From positions 1 to 56,708 of the forward strand of contig JBDTVE010000102.1 in NCBI GenBank assembly GCA_040007355.1: DNA of 56,708 bases. The letters are read 5' to 3'. Both the position numbers and the translations under genes were made by a program. This document shows, one piece after another, positions 17,371 to 27,005 of the stretch. The DNA comes from JACMLD01 sp040007355 (GTDB lineage: Bacteria > Bacteroidota > Bacteroidia > Chitinophagales > Chitinophagaceae). The first letter of the stretch is position 1; each line of letters opens with the position of its first letter. The notes under the pieces were generated by a model. The model was not told the DNA's origin and did no database searches. It saw only the letters and a list, made by a program, of their open reading frames with translations.

Positions 17371-19365
17371 TCAATCAACGGCTAAATTGTATTCCTTTAT
17401 TATTCTCAGTATTTCCGCCACACCCCAGGCCTGTGCTATACAACCACGCGGATGGTGCGGCGCCTCCGCATCAAATATTTCTGATACACTGCCCAGGCAG
17501 GCTTCGCTGAGATGATAGTGGAAATGCCGGATAACCTGTTGCGCTTCCGTTCTGCCATCCGTGACCAACGTTTTTATAATAGCATCTACCCAGGCACCCA
17601 GTAGCCAGCTCCATACCGTGCCCTGATGATAGGCGGAATCCCGGTGCAGGCGGTCGCCGCCATATACCGCTTTATAACGCGGGTCTTTGTTCGACAAAGT
17701 TCTTAACCCCACCGGCGTATAAAGCTGTTGCCGCACAGCGTCTGTCACTGCAATGGCTTTTTCGCCTTCAATCAGTGCAAACGGCAGACTGATGGCAAAA
17801 AGCTGGTTGGGTCTTAATGTCGTGTCGGGATGTCCGTATTCGTCTATGGCATCGCATAAATAATTGCCTGCTGCATACCAGAAAAGATGACCAAAATTTT
17901 CTTTCAACCTTGCGGCATCCCCAGCCACTGCCGCTGCATCGCTGATCTGGTTGTTTAGTTCCAGTAAATGCGCAAAAATGCTAAGCGCATTATACCAGAG
18001 GGCCTGAATTTCCACGGGTTTTCCCATCCGCGGGGTTACCACCCAGTCGTATATTTTTGCATCCATCCAGGTGAGTTGCTGTCCTTTTTCGCCCGCATAT
18101 AAAAGTCCATCGGCAGCCACCCCGATATGATAACGGGTACCCTTGTAATGCCATGCGATAATATCTTTTAAAACCGGCAACAGGGTATCCAGTACAAAGG
18201 CCATATCGCTGCTGGCCTGCAAATATTTGTATACCGCAATAAAATACCACAGGGTGCCGTCGGCAGTATTGTATTCCGGTCCCTGACCATCATCCCTGAA
18301 TCTGTTGGGCAACATACCCATACTTACGCTTCCGGCAAAAGCCGACAGGATTTTTTTTGCGTCTTCGTACCGGCCGGTAGATAAGGTAAGACCGGGCAGG
18401 CTGATCATGGTATCACGGCCCCAATCCGTGAACCAATGATAACCGGCTATCACCGTGGCGCCTACGCTTTCCGATTCTCCGGCAGCATTGGGCGGAATGG
18501 ATCTTTTTACAATAAACTGGTCGGCTGCAAGCGTAAGCACCTGTTCCGTTGAACCCCTGAACGTTTTATCCAGTAAGAGATTTCTTTTTCTTTTTTCTTC
18601 CACTGCCAGCAATGCGTGGGCATCCCGGCCGGTAGGGTCGTTTGTAGATAATACAATACCAACCGAGGCGCCCTGTTCCAATACAAGGCTGAAATTTCCG
18701 GGTGTAAAAAGGTCTTCTTCAAAATCAAGTCCGCGGTATTGTTCTACCCGGTAATTAAAATGATAAAACCAGTCGGGTGCCGCCTGGTAGCAGGCCCCGG
18801 GTATTTGTATGAACACAGTGGGTGCGGCCTCATAGGCAGTTGTTTTAAAAACAGCGTTTTCAAAAACGGCCTGCCGGTTAACCGCAGGGTTGGCATGCAC
18901 CAGTTGGTGATAGTTTCTGACGGCAAGCAGGGGCCGCCATTCAAGTGTGAAAGAGGCAGGGGCTTTTATGATATCATATATAAGGATCACGGTATTTTCG
19001 CCGGGTATCATGCCAATGGTTTTCCGGAACGTTATACCACCGGCTTTGTATTCAAACACGGGAAAAAGTCCCCGGCTAAAACCGGTCATATAAGTATAGC
19101 CTTTGGGATACACCGTCGTTCCGTAATCATTGGTGCCCAGTTCAAACCTGTTCTGGCCGCAGACAAGGGTCTCATCCATTTTAGACACCAGCACCATCCG
19201 CTCTGTCGGTGGATCGGTGGCGGCAACAAGCAGTCCATGGTAACGCCGGGTATTACAGCCAATTATGGTGGAACTGGCCCAGCCACCAAGGCCATTTGTT
19301 TCAATCCATTCGCATGATAATGCAGATGGAAGATTGTGCAGGGTTGTGGTGTCCTTATTTATCAT
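17371..19365 (-). CDS. Glycogen debranching enzyme (amylo-alpha-1,6-glucosidase, GH133-like)
   Basis: 664 residues without a signal peptide, so cytoplasmic. The N-terminal domain has the family signature EWIETNGLGGWASSTIIGCN and TRRYHGLLVAA; the catalytic (alpha/alpha)6 barrel has WFTDWGRDTMISLPGL, FRDDGQGPEYNTADGTLWY, LRPNQLFAISLP and YHQGTVWSWLLG. It removes alpha-1,6-linked glucose at glycogen branch points. It is the last gene of a minus-strand set with GH57, glucose dehydrogenase and an MGH1-like glucosidase, 193 bp after the latter. Length is typical for the bacterial form. Confidence 0.92.
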   Translation of the reverse strand: MINKDTTTLHNLPSALSCEWIETNGLGGWASSTIIGCNTRRYHGLLVAATDPPTERMVLVSKMDETLVCGQNRFELGTNDYGTTVYPKGYTYMTGFSRGLFPVFEYKAGGITFRKTIGMIPGENTVILIYDIIKAPASFTLEWRPLLAVRNYHQLVHANPAVNRQAVFENAVFKTTAYEAAPTVFIQIPGACYQAAPDWFYHFNYRVEQYRGLDFEEDLFTPGNFSLVLEQGASVGIVLSTNDPTGRDAHALLAVEEKRKRNLLLDKTFRGSTEQVLTLAADQFIVKRSIPPNAAGESESVGATVIAGYHWFTDWGRDTMISLPGLTLSTGRYEDAKKILSAFAGSVSMGMLPNRFRDDGQGPEYNTADGTLWYFIAVYKYLQASSDMAFVLDTLLPVLKDIIAWHYKGTRYHIGVAADGLLYAGEKGQQLTWMDAKIYDWVVTPRMGKPVEIQALWYNALSIFAHLLELNNQISDAAAVAGDAARLKENFGHLFWYAAGNYLCDAIDEYGHPDTTLRPNQLFAISLPFALIEGEKAIAVTDAVRQQLYTPVGLRTLSNKDPRYKAVYGGDRLHRDSAYHQGTVWSWLLGAWVDAIIKTLVTDGRTEAQQVIRHFHYHLSEACLGSVSEIFDAEAPHHPRGCIAQAWGVAEILRIIKEYNLAVD

Positions 19366-19558
19366 ATACGCTATAACGGGAATGAATGTACGGCACCGAA
19401 CACTTTCCGCTAATGCCGAATTAATTTTTTATTCGACCGCCCGGTACATATAACCCGGCATACTTTTCGATCTGCGGTTTCCCTGAACCGCCAGTTCCCG
19501 GTTCCAGGGTTTCTTTTGGCGTACGTTGCCAGGAATTAACAACTGGAACGATGAAAGC

Positions 19559-22231
19559 TTATTCCATTTTTTTGCTGGGTTCGCGTGGTTGCTGCGGTTG
19601 AGGCGCCAATGCCGACTTTTCTTTTCTTCTAGGCTGTAATAATTTTGCAATTAAACCCGTCCAGCCTGTTTGGTGCGAGGCGCCCAGGCCGCGGCCATTG
19701 TCTCCATGAAAATATTCGTGGAATTGCAGGTAATTGTTAAAGTTGGGGTCAGTCTGCAATTTATTATTATTGCCCATGCAGGGCCTCCTTCCCTCCTGGT
19801 TCCGCAGGAACAGCGATGACAATCGTTTGCTGATTTCATTGGCCGCATCTTTTAATGTCATAAACACACCACTCCCCGTAGGACATTCTACTTTAAAATC
19901 ATCGCCATAATAATAATGAAAGCGTTGCAGGCTTTCAACCAGTAAATAATTAACCGGCATCCATACGGGACCACGCCAGTTGCTGTTGCCGCCAAACATA
20001 CCCGTGGTAGACTCGCCCGGCTCGTATTGCACGCTTAAACAGGTTCCGTTCAGCCAGAACTCATAGGGGTGTTTTTCGTGGTATTTTGAAACAGCGCGGA
20101 TACCGTGATCGCTGAAGAATTCACTTTCATCCAGCATGCGTTGCAGTATTTTTTTCATGCGGTGGCCGCGCAACAGGCTCAGCAAGTGTTTTTCATTTTT
20201 GTTTTTTTCCTGCCAGCGCGATACCAGGTTGGCCAGGTCGGGTCGGTTTTTAAGAAACCAGTCCAGTCTTTTGGCAAATTCCGGAACGGCTTCCAGTATT
20301 TCATGATCCAGTATTTCCACTGCAAACAATGGAATCAGGCCCACCATGCTGCGCACTTTCAATTTTACAGTCTCTTTGTTGGGCCGTTTCAACACATCAT
20401 AAAAAAACTGGTCTTCTTCGTCCCACAAACCCGAGGGTCCGTCGCCGATATTGGCCATGGCGCCGGCGATGTACAGGAAATGTTCAAAAAATTTGGTGGC
20501 CATGTCCTGGTAGACCGGATTAGAACGGGATAGCTCAAGTGCAATTCGCATCAGGTTCAGCGAATACATGGCCATCCAGCTGGTGCCGTCCGACTGTTCT
20601 ATTTCCCCCACGGAAGGCAGTATGGCGCTCCGATCAAAAACACCGATATTGTCAAGACCCAGGAACCCTGCCTGGAAGATATTATTCCCTTCCGCATCTT
20701 TGCGGTTCACCCACCAGGTAAAGTTCATAATCAGTTTATGAAACACGGACTCCAGGAAAGCGATATCGCCCTTGCCATCATTGTTTCTTTTGTCAATGCT
20801 GTATACCCGCCAGGTAGCCCAGGCGTGTACCGGCGGGTTTGCATCTCCAAACGCCCATTCATAGGCCGGCAGTTGCCCGTTGGGGTGCATAAACCATTCT
20901 TTGGTAAGCAATTCCAGTTGGCCCTTGGCAAACCCTGCATCTATCATGGAAAAAGTGATACAGTGAAAGGCCAGATCCCAGGAGGCAAACCAGGGATATT
21001 CCCATTTATCGGGCATAGACATAATATCGCAGTTGTTCAGGTGTGTCCACTCATGATTGCGCCCGGTTTTTCGCTGTTCCGGCGGCGTGGGCATACAGGG
21101 GTCGCCTTTTAGCCATTGGTCCACATCGTAATAAAAGAATTGTTTGTTCCAGAGCATACCCGCAAAAGCCTGGCGCTGCACAAGCCGCTCATCCTCGCTG
21201 CTGATCTTTTTTTGAAGGTCTGCGTAAAATTCATCTGCATCTTTTATACGGTTGTTGAATATCGCATCAAATTCCTGAAAGGGATGCAGGAGATTGTTGT
21301 TCTCCAGCCGCATGCGTATCGAAATACTTTCACCGGCCTTAATGGTAAGATCGTAATCGGCACAGGCCTTGGTACCCTGCTGGTCACTGTTAACTGCTTT
21401 GGAGTTGCCCTCCACCAGCATTTCATGTATGCCGTCTTTGCAGAAATGTCCGGTGTTTGGCGCGCCATACAGGCGTTGGTTATTGGTCTCATTATCGCAA
21501 AACAACAGGACCGTCTTTTTTTCAATGTGCAGGGTAAATGTTCCTTTGTCGCGGTGGTTGATAATAATATCGCCGTTATTAGAAGAATTCATCTGCGGCT
21601 TATAATTATCGTATCCCCAGGCCCATGTATTCCTGAACCAGATGGTGGGCAGCAGGTGCAGGGAGGCGTCTTCACTGGCATGGTTGTGCACCGTTATTTT
21701 GATAAGTATATCATCAGCACCGGCTTTTGCATACTCGGTAAAAACATCAAAGTATTTGTCTTCGTTGAAAATGCCGGTATCTATGAGTTCAAACTCGGGT
21801 TCCTTGTTATTGCGCTTACGGTTCTCCGTTACCAACCATTCATAGGGATAGGCTGTTTGGGGATACTTATACAGCGTCTTCATATAGGAATGGGTGGGCG
21901 TTGCATCCAGATAATAATACAGTTCCTTTACGTCTTCTCCATGGTTACCCTCGTGGTTGGTTAACCCAAAATATCTTTCTTTCAGAATGGGGTCTTTTTT
22001 GTTCCAGCAGGCAAGGGCAAAACAAAGCAATTGCTGTCCGTCGCAAATGCCTGCAATTCCTTCTTCTCCCCAACGATAGGCTTTGCTACGCGCCATATCG
22101 TGAGAGATGTATTCCCAGGCAGACCCATCGGGGCTGTAATCTTCGCGCACCGTTCCCCATTGACGGTCGGTTATATAGGGTCCCCATTTTTTCCAATCCT
22201 CGTTCTGTAGTCGCTGTTGCTCGTTGTTCAT
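19559..22231 (-). CDS. MGH1-like (GH63-related) glycoside hydrolase
   Basis: 890 residues, no signal peptide. N-terminal DWKKWGPYITDRQWGTVREDY and WEYISHDMARSKAYRWGEEG are hallmarks of a conserved bacterial glucosidase family related to mannosyl-oligosaccharide glucosidase. An (alpha/alpha)6 barrel fills the C-terminal two thirds (EWTHLNNCDIMSMPDKWEYP, WFASWDLAFHCI, MFGGNSNWRGPVWMPVNYLL, HQTGWTGLIAKLL). It probably releases glucose from alpha-glucosides inside the cell; the substrate has not been established for most members. It lies 139 bp after the glucose 1-dehydrogenase gene on the same strand. The last 20 residues are Pro/Gln-rich and unconserved. Confidence 0.85.
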   Translation of the reverse strand: MNNEQQRLQNEDWKKWGPYITDRQWGTVREDYSPDGSAWEYISHDMARSKAYRWGEEGIAGICDGQQLLCFALACWNKKDPILKERYFGLTNHEGNHGEDVKELYYYLDATPTHSYMKTLYKYPQTAYPYEWLVTENRKRNNKEPEFELIDTGIFNEDKYFDVFTEYAKAGADDILIKITVHNHASEDASLHLLPTIWFRNTWAWGYDNYKPQMNSSNNGDIIINHRDKGTFTLHIEKKTVLLFCDNETNNQRLYGAPNTGHFCKDGIHEMLVEGNSKAVNSDQQGTKACADYDLTIKAGESISIRMRLENNNLLHPFQEFDAIFNNRIKDADEFYADLQKKISSEDERLVQRQAFAGMLWNKQFFYYDVDQWLKGDPCMPTPPEQRKTGRNHEWTHLNNCDIMSMPDKWEYPWFASWDLAFHCITFSMIDAGFAKGQLELLTKEWFMHPNGQLPAYEWAFGDANPPVHAWATWRVYSIDKRNNDGKGDIAFLESVFHKLIMNFTWWVNRKDAEGNNIFQAGFLGLDNIGVFDRSAILPSVGEIEQSDGTSWMAMYSLNLMRIALELSRSNPVYQDMATKFFEHFLYIAGAMANIGDGPSGLWDEEDQFFYDVLKRPNKETVKLKVRSMVGLIPLFAVEILDHEILEAVPEFAKRLDWFLKNRPDLANLVSRWQEKNKNEKHLLSLLRGHRMKKILQRMLDESEFFSDHGIRAVSKYHEKHPYEFWLNGTCLSVQYEPGESTTGMFGGNSNWRGPVWMPVNYLLVESLQRFHYYYGDDFKVECPTGSGVFMTLKDAANEISKRLSSLFLRNQEGRRPCMGNNNKLQTDPNFNNYLQFHEYFHGDNGRGLGASHQTGWTGLIAKLLQPRRKEKSALAPQPQQPREPSKKME

Positions 22232-22370
22232 TTGCTTATTATTTAGACCCGGCCGGGAGATTGTACGCGGGTTAACGGGTTTTTAAATTATGACCACCTG
22301 CAACCGGCCGGAAAGACAAAGAATAGAAATAAAATAAAGGAAAAGATTTTGTTGAGACCGTTTGCCGTTC

Positions 22371-23180
22371 TTACCCATTGTCTGTAAAACCCGGGTATAA
22401 GGTCATTCCACCGTCTACAAACAGGGTGGTACCGTTTATATAATCCGCATCATCACTGGCAAGAAACACCGCAGCACTGCCAATATCCTCCACCTTGCCA
22501 ATACGTTTCTCGGGAATCAACTTTAAGAGATCCTGCAAATGTGCGGCCGTGTCCCATGCATCATGGTTGATGGGCGTGGCAATAGCGCCGGGCGCAATGG
22601 AATTGATGCGGATTTTTTTTGCCGCAAATTCCTGCGCAATGGTTTTCATCATCATCTTTATACCGCCTTTGCTGGCGGCATAATTGGCGTGACCCGCCCA
22701 GGGAATTATTTCATGAACACTGCTCATACAGATTATTTTCCCGGTGGAGCGGCTTCGGTTCTCATCGGGCCCTCTTCGTAAGAATTCTTTGATGGCTTCC
22801 CGGGCACAAAGAAACTGGCCGGTAAGGTTTACGCCCAGTACAAAATTCCATTGCTCAAGAGTCATTTCCGTAAACGGGGCATCGCGCTGAAGACCCGCAT
22901 TGTTAACCAGAATATCAACGGTACCAAAACTGGCAATGGTATCAGCAAACATTTTTTTTACCTGGTCTTCCTTACTTACATCGCAGGCACAGGTAATACC
23001 CCGGCCACCCGCATCCGTTATTTCTTTCAATACCTGTTCAGCCGCATCCCGGCCCGGCGCCAGCGGATAGTTAACTACCACCGTGGCACCTGCAGCCGCC
23101 ATGGCCTTTGACACGCCCGCGCCGATGCCGCTGCCTGCACCGGTAATGATAGCCACCTGGCCTTTTAATTTTTTTTCCAT
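22371..23180 (-). CDS. Glucose 1-dehydrogenase, short-chain dehydrogenase family
   Basis: 269 residues. It has the Rossmann motif ITGAGSGIGAGVSKA, the NNAG motif, and catalytic Ser154, Tyr167 and Lys171. CMSSVHEIIPWAGHANYAAS and the tail LFVDGGMTLYPGF closely resemble the Bacillus glucose 1-dehydrogenases, so the substrate call is stronger than for most SDR proteins. The reaction is glucose to glucono-1,5-lactone with NAD(P)+. It starts 9 bp after the GH57 stop, which implies one mRNA, and sits among glucan hydrolases that would supply glucose. Confidence 0.85.
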   Translation of the reverse strand: MEKKLKGQVAIITGAGSGIGAGVSKAMAAAGATVVVNYPLAPGRDAAEQVLKEITDAGGRGITCACDVSKEDQVKKMFADTIASFGTVDILVNNAGLQRDAPFTEMTLEQWNFVLGVNLTGQFLCAREAIKEFLRRGPDENRSRSTGKIICMSSVHEIIPWAGHANYAASKGGIKMMMKTIAQEFAAKKIRINSIAPGAIATPINHDAWDTAAHLQDLLKLIPEKRIGKVEDIGSAAVFLASDDADYINGTTLFVDGGMTLYPGFTDNG

Positions 23181-23189
23181 GCGTTGGTT

Positions 23190-24443
23190 TTAATATAAAG
23201 AGTTGTTTGACAGGTGGGGGTTTTCTTCTTTGAACCTCGACAAGCCTTTTTCAATAAGTTTTATTTCAAAATCAGTTATGATATTCACATAGTTCTTATG
23301 AGCCGCCTCCGCAGAACCAAAAGGATTGAGATACTGCCCGGCCTCACTGGCTTCCATGCCCGCTTCGGCCATATAATAAAAATAATCCGCACTCTGCAAC
23401 TGCCGCCACTCGTTGATCTCCGCTTCATTGCCATTCTCATGCACCATCATCTCCAGGCTGTATATTTTTTTCAGCATATTGTGCTGCCGGGTACTCTCGC
23501 ACCATAGACAGGATGCTATTTCCCTGTCTTTCCAGGAGATGGTTTCCCTAATATCGTAGAGGTCTTCTGGCGGGATAGCTGCCAGCACTTCAGTAGGCAT
23601 GCTAAAAGACCAGTCTTTGTGTTGCAGGATGGCCGCCGGCAGGTTTTCCAGAAATTCAAATATACCGGTACCGGGTTTTTTATGGATGCCAAAGGTCTCG
23701 TAGTCGAGCAGCAGGTTAATATTACGGGCATCCTTAAATGCATGTATCCAACCCGCATATTTTTCTGCTGTCAGCGGGTGCTGGTTCCAATGCGGACTAC
23801 CAAAACGGAAGGCGATATCGTCGCTTAGGGCCACATGGCGGAGCAGGATGCCCAGTCCTTCGGCGGCAAGACTGCTATATACCAGGTTGGGGCTCCTGTC
23901 TTCCAGTATCCTGTTCAGCCCCTCGCAGATGATGCCTTTGTAACCCATCGATTTAATAAATTCTGCGAGTTCGTTATCATAAAGGAGTTCAGTATTACGG
24001 AAAACGGACGGGGTACTGCCAAATAATTCTTTTATCAGCGCCCCATGTTTTTCTACCTGGTACTGAAATTCTTTTTTTGAATGCAGCCAGCTTAATGAAT
24101 TGTAATAGGTTTCCGCCAGGAATTCTACACACCCGGTCTTTGCCAATTGCTGAAAAGACGCAATTACCTCAGGACGGTATTGCCCCAGCAACTCCAGGGC
24201 GTTACCGCTGATAGAAAAGGCCAGTTTAAATTTTCCCTGGTGTTTTTCTATCAGCGAAGCCATTATTTTGTTGGCGGGGAGATAACATTCATCTGCCAGG
24301 ATGTTCACCGCGCGCTCATCGGCGCTGTTGTTAAAATAGTCTGCGCCATATCCTATAGCGTCAGGTGCATAATTATTTAAAGACTGCGGTAAATGCACTT
24401 TGCAATATAGGCTCACTGATGGCATGATATTCAATTTATCCAA
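23190..24443 (-). CDS. GH57-family alpha-amylase-like glycoside hydrolase
   Basis: 417 residues, cytoplasmic. Conserved GH57 regions are visible: region 1 as VHLPQ in place of the usual HQP, region 2 GCVEFLAETYYNSL, region 3 SVFRNTELLYD with candidate nucleophile Glu152, and region 4 NLLLDYETFGIH with candidate acid/base Asp247. Family members hydrolyse or rearrange alpha-glucans. It is the first gene of the minus-strand operon with glucose dehydrogenase. An alternative start (ATG 24425) would remove six residues. No clear promoter was found in the 429 bp upstream. Confidence 0.85.
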   Translation of the reverse strand: MDKLNIMPSVSLYCKVHLPQSLNNYAPDAIGYGADYFNNSADERAVNILADECYLPANKIMASLIEKHQGKFKLAFSISGNALELLGQYRPEVIASFQQLAKTGCVEFLAETYYNSLSWLHSKKEFQYQVEKHGALIKELFGSTPSVFRNTELLYDNELAEFIKSMGYKGIICEGLNRILEDRSPNLVYSSLAAEGLGILLRHVALSDDIAFRFGSPHWNQHPLTAEKYAGWIHAFKDARNINLLLDYETFGIHKKPGTGIFEFLENLPAAILQHKDWSFSMPTEVLAAIPPEDLYDIRETISWKDREIASCLWCESTRQHNMLKKIYSLEMMVHENGNEAEINEWRQLQSADYFYYMAEAGMEASEAGQYLNPFGSAEAAHKNYVNIITDFEIKLIEKGLSRFKEENPHLSNNSLY

Positions 24444-24872
24444 TCACGGTGTGAAGACAGGTTAAAGGGATGTTATTCAGTGGGTATTAGACAAAAAATT
24501 AAATTGTCCGCGTTGTGCGCACGCGTATCTGCCCGGACCCGGGGTACGAAATTATATTTGTAACAGAAATAGCCGCACTAAGTTCAACCGGTTTCTTTAA
24601 ATTTTTTCCGTTACCGTTAACCCATCGAAGGCGGCAGCGGACACGGCCCTGTTAGCTGAATGGTAAGAAGACCAATATCTTTCTTTAATCATCACTTTAG
24701 GAAACACCGCAGTAAGCAGCTCCGTTTCCACGGCCACCTGTCGATATAACAAGTTATAAACCACTGGTGCCTAAAAGATTGAATATAAACCACTGTACAA
24801 AAACGGCCCTGCCGTTTAACCGCGCTTACAATACCCATTTTCCCTTAATTTTACCCACTCAATAAAATAAAA
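24444..24872. other. Divergent intergenic region, GH57 and accA
   Basis: 429 bp with no convincing gene. A plus-strand TATATTTG at 24553-24560 matches the -7 consensus but lies over 300 nt before accA, so it would give a long leader or an unannotated short transcript. A GAATATAAACCACTG/TTATAAACCACTG pair of direct repeats lies at about 24750-24795. No terminator seen. Confidence 0.4.
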
Positions 24873-25850
24873 ATGCCCGAAGATAAAAACAGACAGTTCC
24901 TTGATTTTGAGAAACCCATCAAAGACCTTTTTGACGAGATAGAGAAATTGCAACAATCGGCAGAAAAAACAAAAATTGACTCAACGGATCTCATTAAAAA
25001 ATACAAGGACCAGATAATTGAAAAAAGAAGGGAGATAACCCTTCGTCTTAACAGCTGGCAACGCGTACAGCTGAGCCGTCACCCGGACAGGCCCTATACC
25101 ATGAAGTATATTGATAAGATGACTACCAATTTTGTTGAATTGCACGGAGACCGCAATGTAAGAGACGATAAGGCCATGGTAGGCGGTTTTGCGCAACTGG
25201 GCGATGAAACGGTGATGATTGTGGGCCAGCAAAAAGGCATCAATACCAAGATGCGGCAACAGCGCAATTTCGGAATGGCCAACCCTGAGGGTTATCGCAA
25301 GGCCCTGCGTTTAATGCGACTGGCTGAAAAATTTAATAAACCGGTTATTACCCTCATAGACACACCGGGCGCCTATCCCGGCATGGAAGCGGAAGAACGG
25401 GGCCAGGGAGAGGCCATTGCAAGGAATATCTATGAAATGATGCGCTTAAAGGTGCCTGTTATATGCACAGTTATAGGGGAAGGCGCTTCAGGCGGTGCGC
25501 TGGGTATTGGAGTGGGAGACAGGGTGTTTATGATGGAAAATGCCTGGTACACCGTGATTTCGCCCGAAAATTGCAGTTCCATTTTGTGGCGAAGCTGGGA
25601 AATGAAAGAAAAGGCGGCAGAAGAACTGCGTCTTACCTCGGACCATATGTATAAATTCGGACTGGTAGATGGGGTGGTGCCGGAACCATTGGGTGGCGCC
25701 CATTGGAACTATAATGAAGCGGCACAAAACCTCAAAACTGTACTGATAGACGCCATCCGTGAGCTTAAGCAGGTGGATCCTGCGCAGCGTGTGCGGGATC
25801 GGATAAAGAAATTCGGGAAGATGGGTTTTTGGGAAGAATCTGCGGCCTGA
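24873..25850 (+). CDS. accA: Acetyl-CoA carboxylase carboxyltransferase subunit alpha
   Basis: 325 residues of usual length. An N-terminal coiled segment (PIKDLFDEIEKLQQSAEKTK) precedes the crotonase-like core with FVELHGDRNVRDDKAMVGGFA, IVGQQKGINTKMRQQRNFGM, DTPGAYPGMEAEERGQGEAI and the oxyanion region VIGEGASGGALGIGVGD. With AccD it transfers the carboxyl group from biotin to acetyl-CoA, the first committed step of fatty acid synthesis. It stands alone here; accD is not in the window. The start is a clear ATG. Confidence 0.97.
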   Translation: MPEDKNRQFLDFEKPIKDLFDEIEKLQQSAEKTKIDSTDLIKKYKDQIIEKRREITLRLNSWQRVQLSRHPDRPYTMKYIDKMTTNFVELHGDRNVRDDKAMVGGFAQLGDETVMIVGQQKGINTKMRQQRNFGMANPEGYRKALRLMRLAEKFNKPVITLIDTPGAYPGMEAEERGQGEAIARNIYEMMRLKVPVICTVIGEGASGGALGIGVGDRVFMMENAWYTVISPENCSSILWRSWEMKEKAAEELRLTSDHMYKFGLVDGVVPEPLGGAHWNYNEAAQNLKTVLIDAIRELKQVDPAQRVRDRIKKFGKMGFWEESAA

Positions 25851-26092
25851 TTTTTTTGACCGGCAGGGGTAACAGGGCCGTGCATCGTTGTGTCACTCCC
25901 TTATGCAACATATCTTTATTGGGCCCGCTTGCCAGACATAGACAACTCCCGGTGCCAAATTATGGCAAATCCCCAATACAGATGGCAGCCCGCAGCTTTT
26001 TTCATTCCAACCGCTGCCCGGCGATGGCCGTTTTAAAAGATTATAGTAAACTTGCAGAATTAAACAAACGAAAACAATAAATAAACCATTAA

Positions 26093-26983
26093 ATGTCACT
26101 CAGCAATCGTCTTCGTGGAACCGGTGTTGCCTTGGTTACCCCTTTTACTGCCAATTCTGAAATTGATTATGATGCTCTGGGCAAGGTTATCGACTATGTT
26201 ATTCAAGATAGCATAGAGTATGTAGTCACCCTTGGCACAACCGGGGAAACCCCCACCCTGAGCAAGGAGGAGAAGACGGCAATCGTAAACTATACTTATG
26301 ATAAAGTGAACGGCCGGGTGCCTGTAGTGGTAGGTGTGGGTGGCAATAACACGCAGGAAGTAATAGAAGACCTGGAAAAACTTCCGTTGGAAAAAGCCAT
26401 TGCCGTTTTAAGCGCCAGCCCTTATTATAACAAGCCATCACAGGAAGGGTTGTTCCAGCATTACAAGGCCATTGCAGCTGCAACAGTTAAGCCCATCCTG
26501 CTGTACAATGTGCCGGGCAGAACCGGTCGCAATATTGATGCAGATACCGTACTGCGCCTGGCCCACGAGGTGGATAATATTGCCGGAATCAAGGAAGCCT
26601 GCGGAGACATGGCGCAGTGTATTAAAATACTGCGCGATAAACCCGAAGATTTTTTCGTGGTGAGTGGTGATGATGCACTAGCATTGCCCCAAATAGCCTG
26701 TGGCATGGAAGGCGTCATCAGCGTTGCAGCAAACGGGTTTCCTAAAATATTTTCCGAAATGGTGCGACTGGCACTGAAATCAGATTTTAAAAATGCCAAG
26801 GCACTGAACGATAAACTGGTTGACGCCTATGAGATAATGTTTGCGGAAAACAATCCCGCAGGTCTAAAAGCATTTCTAACCGAACTGGGCTTGATTGAAA
26901 ATTTTGTCCGCCTGCCGGTAACACCGCTCAGCAGCGGCTGGCATGCAAAAGCAAAAGCCTACCTGGCTAAGACACAGCGTTAA
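26093..26983 (+). CDS. dapA: 4-hydroxy-tetrahydrodipicolinate synthase
   Basis: 296 residues. (beta/alpha)8 aldolase with GTTGETPTLS (Thr49 and Thr50 of the relay), YYNKPSQEGLFQHYKAIA, Tyr138 in LLYNVPGRTGRN and Schiff-base Lys167 in GIKEACGD. It condenses pyruvate with aspartate semialdehyde on the way to diaminopimelate and lysine. A TAAACTTG near-match to the -7 consensus lies at about 26046. It probably shares an mRNA with the esterase gene 22 bp downstream. Confidence 0.96.
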   Translation: MSLSNRLRGTGVALVTPFTANSEIDYDALGKVIDYVIQDSIEYVVTLGTTGETPTLSKEEKTAIVNYTYDKVNGRVPVVVGVGGNNTQEVIEDLEKLPLEKAIAVLSASPYYNKPSQEGLFQHYKAIAAATVKPILLYNVPGRTGRNIDADTVLRLAHEVDNIAGIKEACGDMAQCIKILRDKPEDFFVVSGDDALALPQIACGMEGVISVAANGFPKIFSEMVRLALKSDFKNAKALNDKLVDAYEIMFAENNPAGLKAFLTELGLIENFVRLPVTPLSSGWHAKAKAYLAKTQR

Positions 26984-27005
26984 AGTTTATTGATGAATTG
27001 TGCAA

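Noticed and set aside
18739..19317. 192-codon open frame on the plus strand
   Set aside because: Antisense to the debranching enzyme gene; no family features.
21116..21964. 282-codon open frame on the plus strand
   Set aside because: It lies wholly opposite the MGH1-like hydrolase gene, whose motifs are clear; no promoter, no recognisable domain. Antisense shadow.
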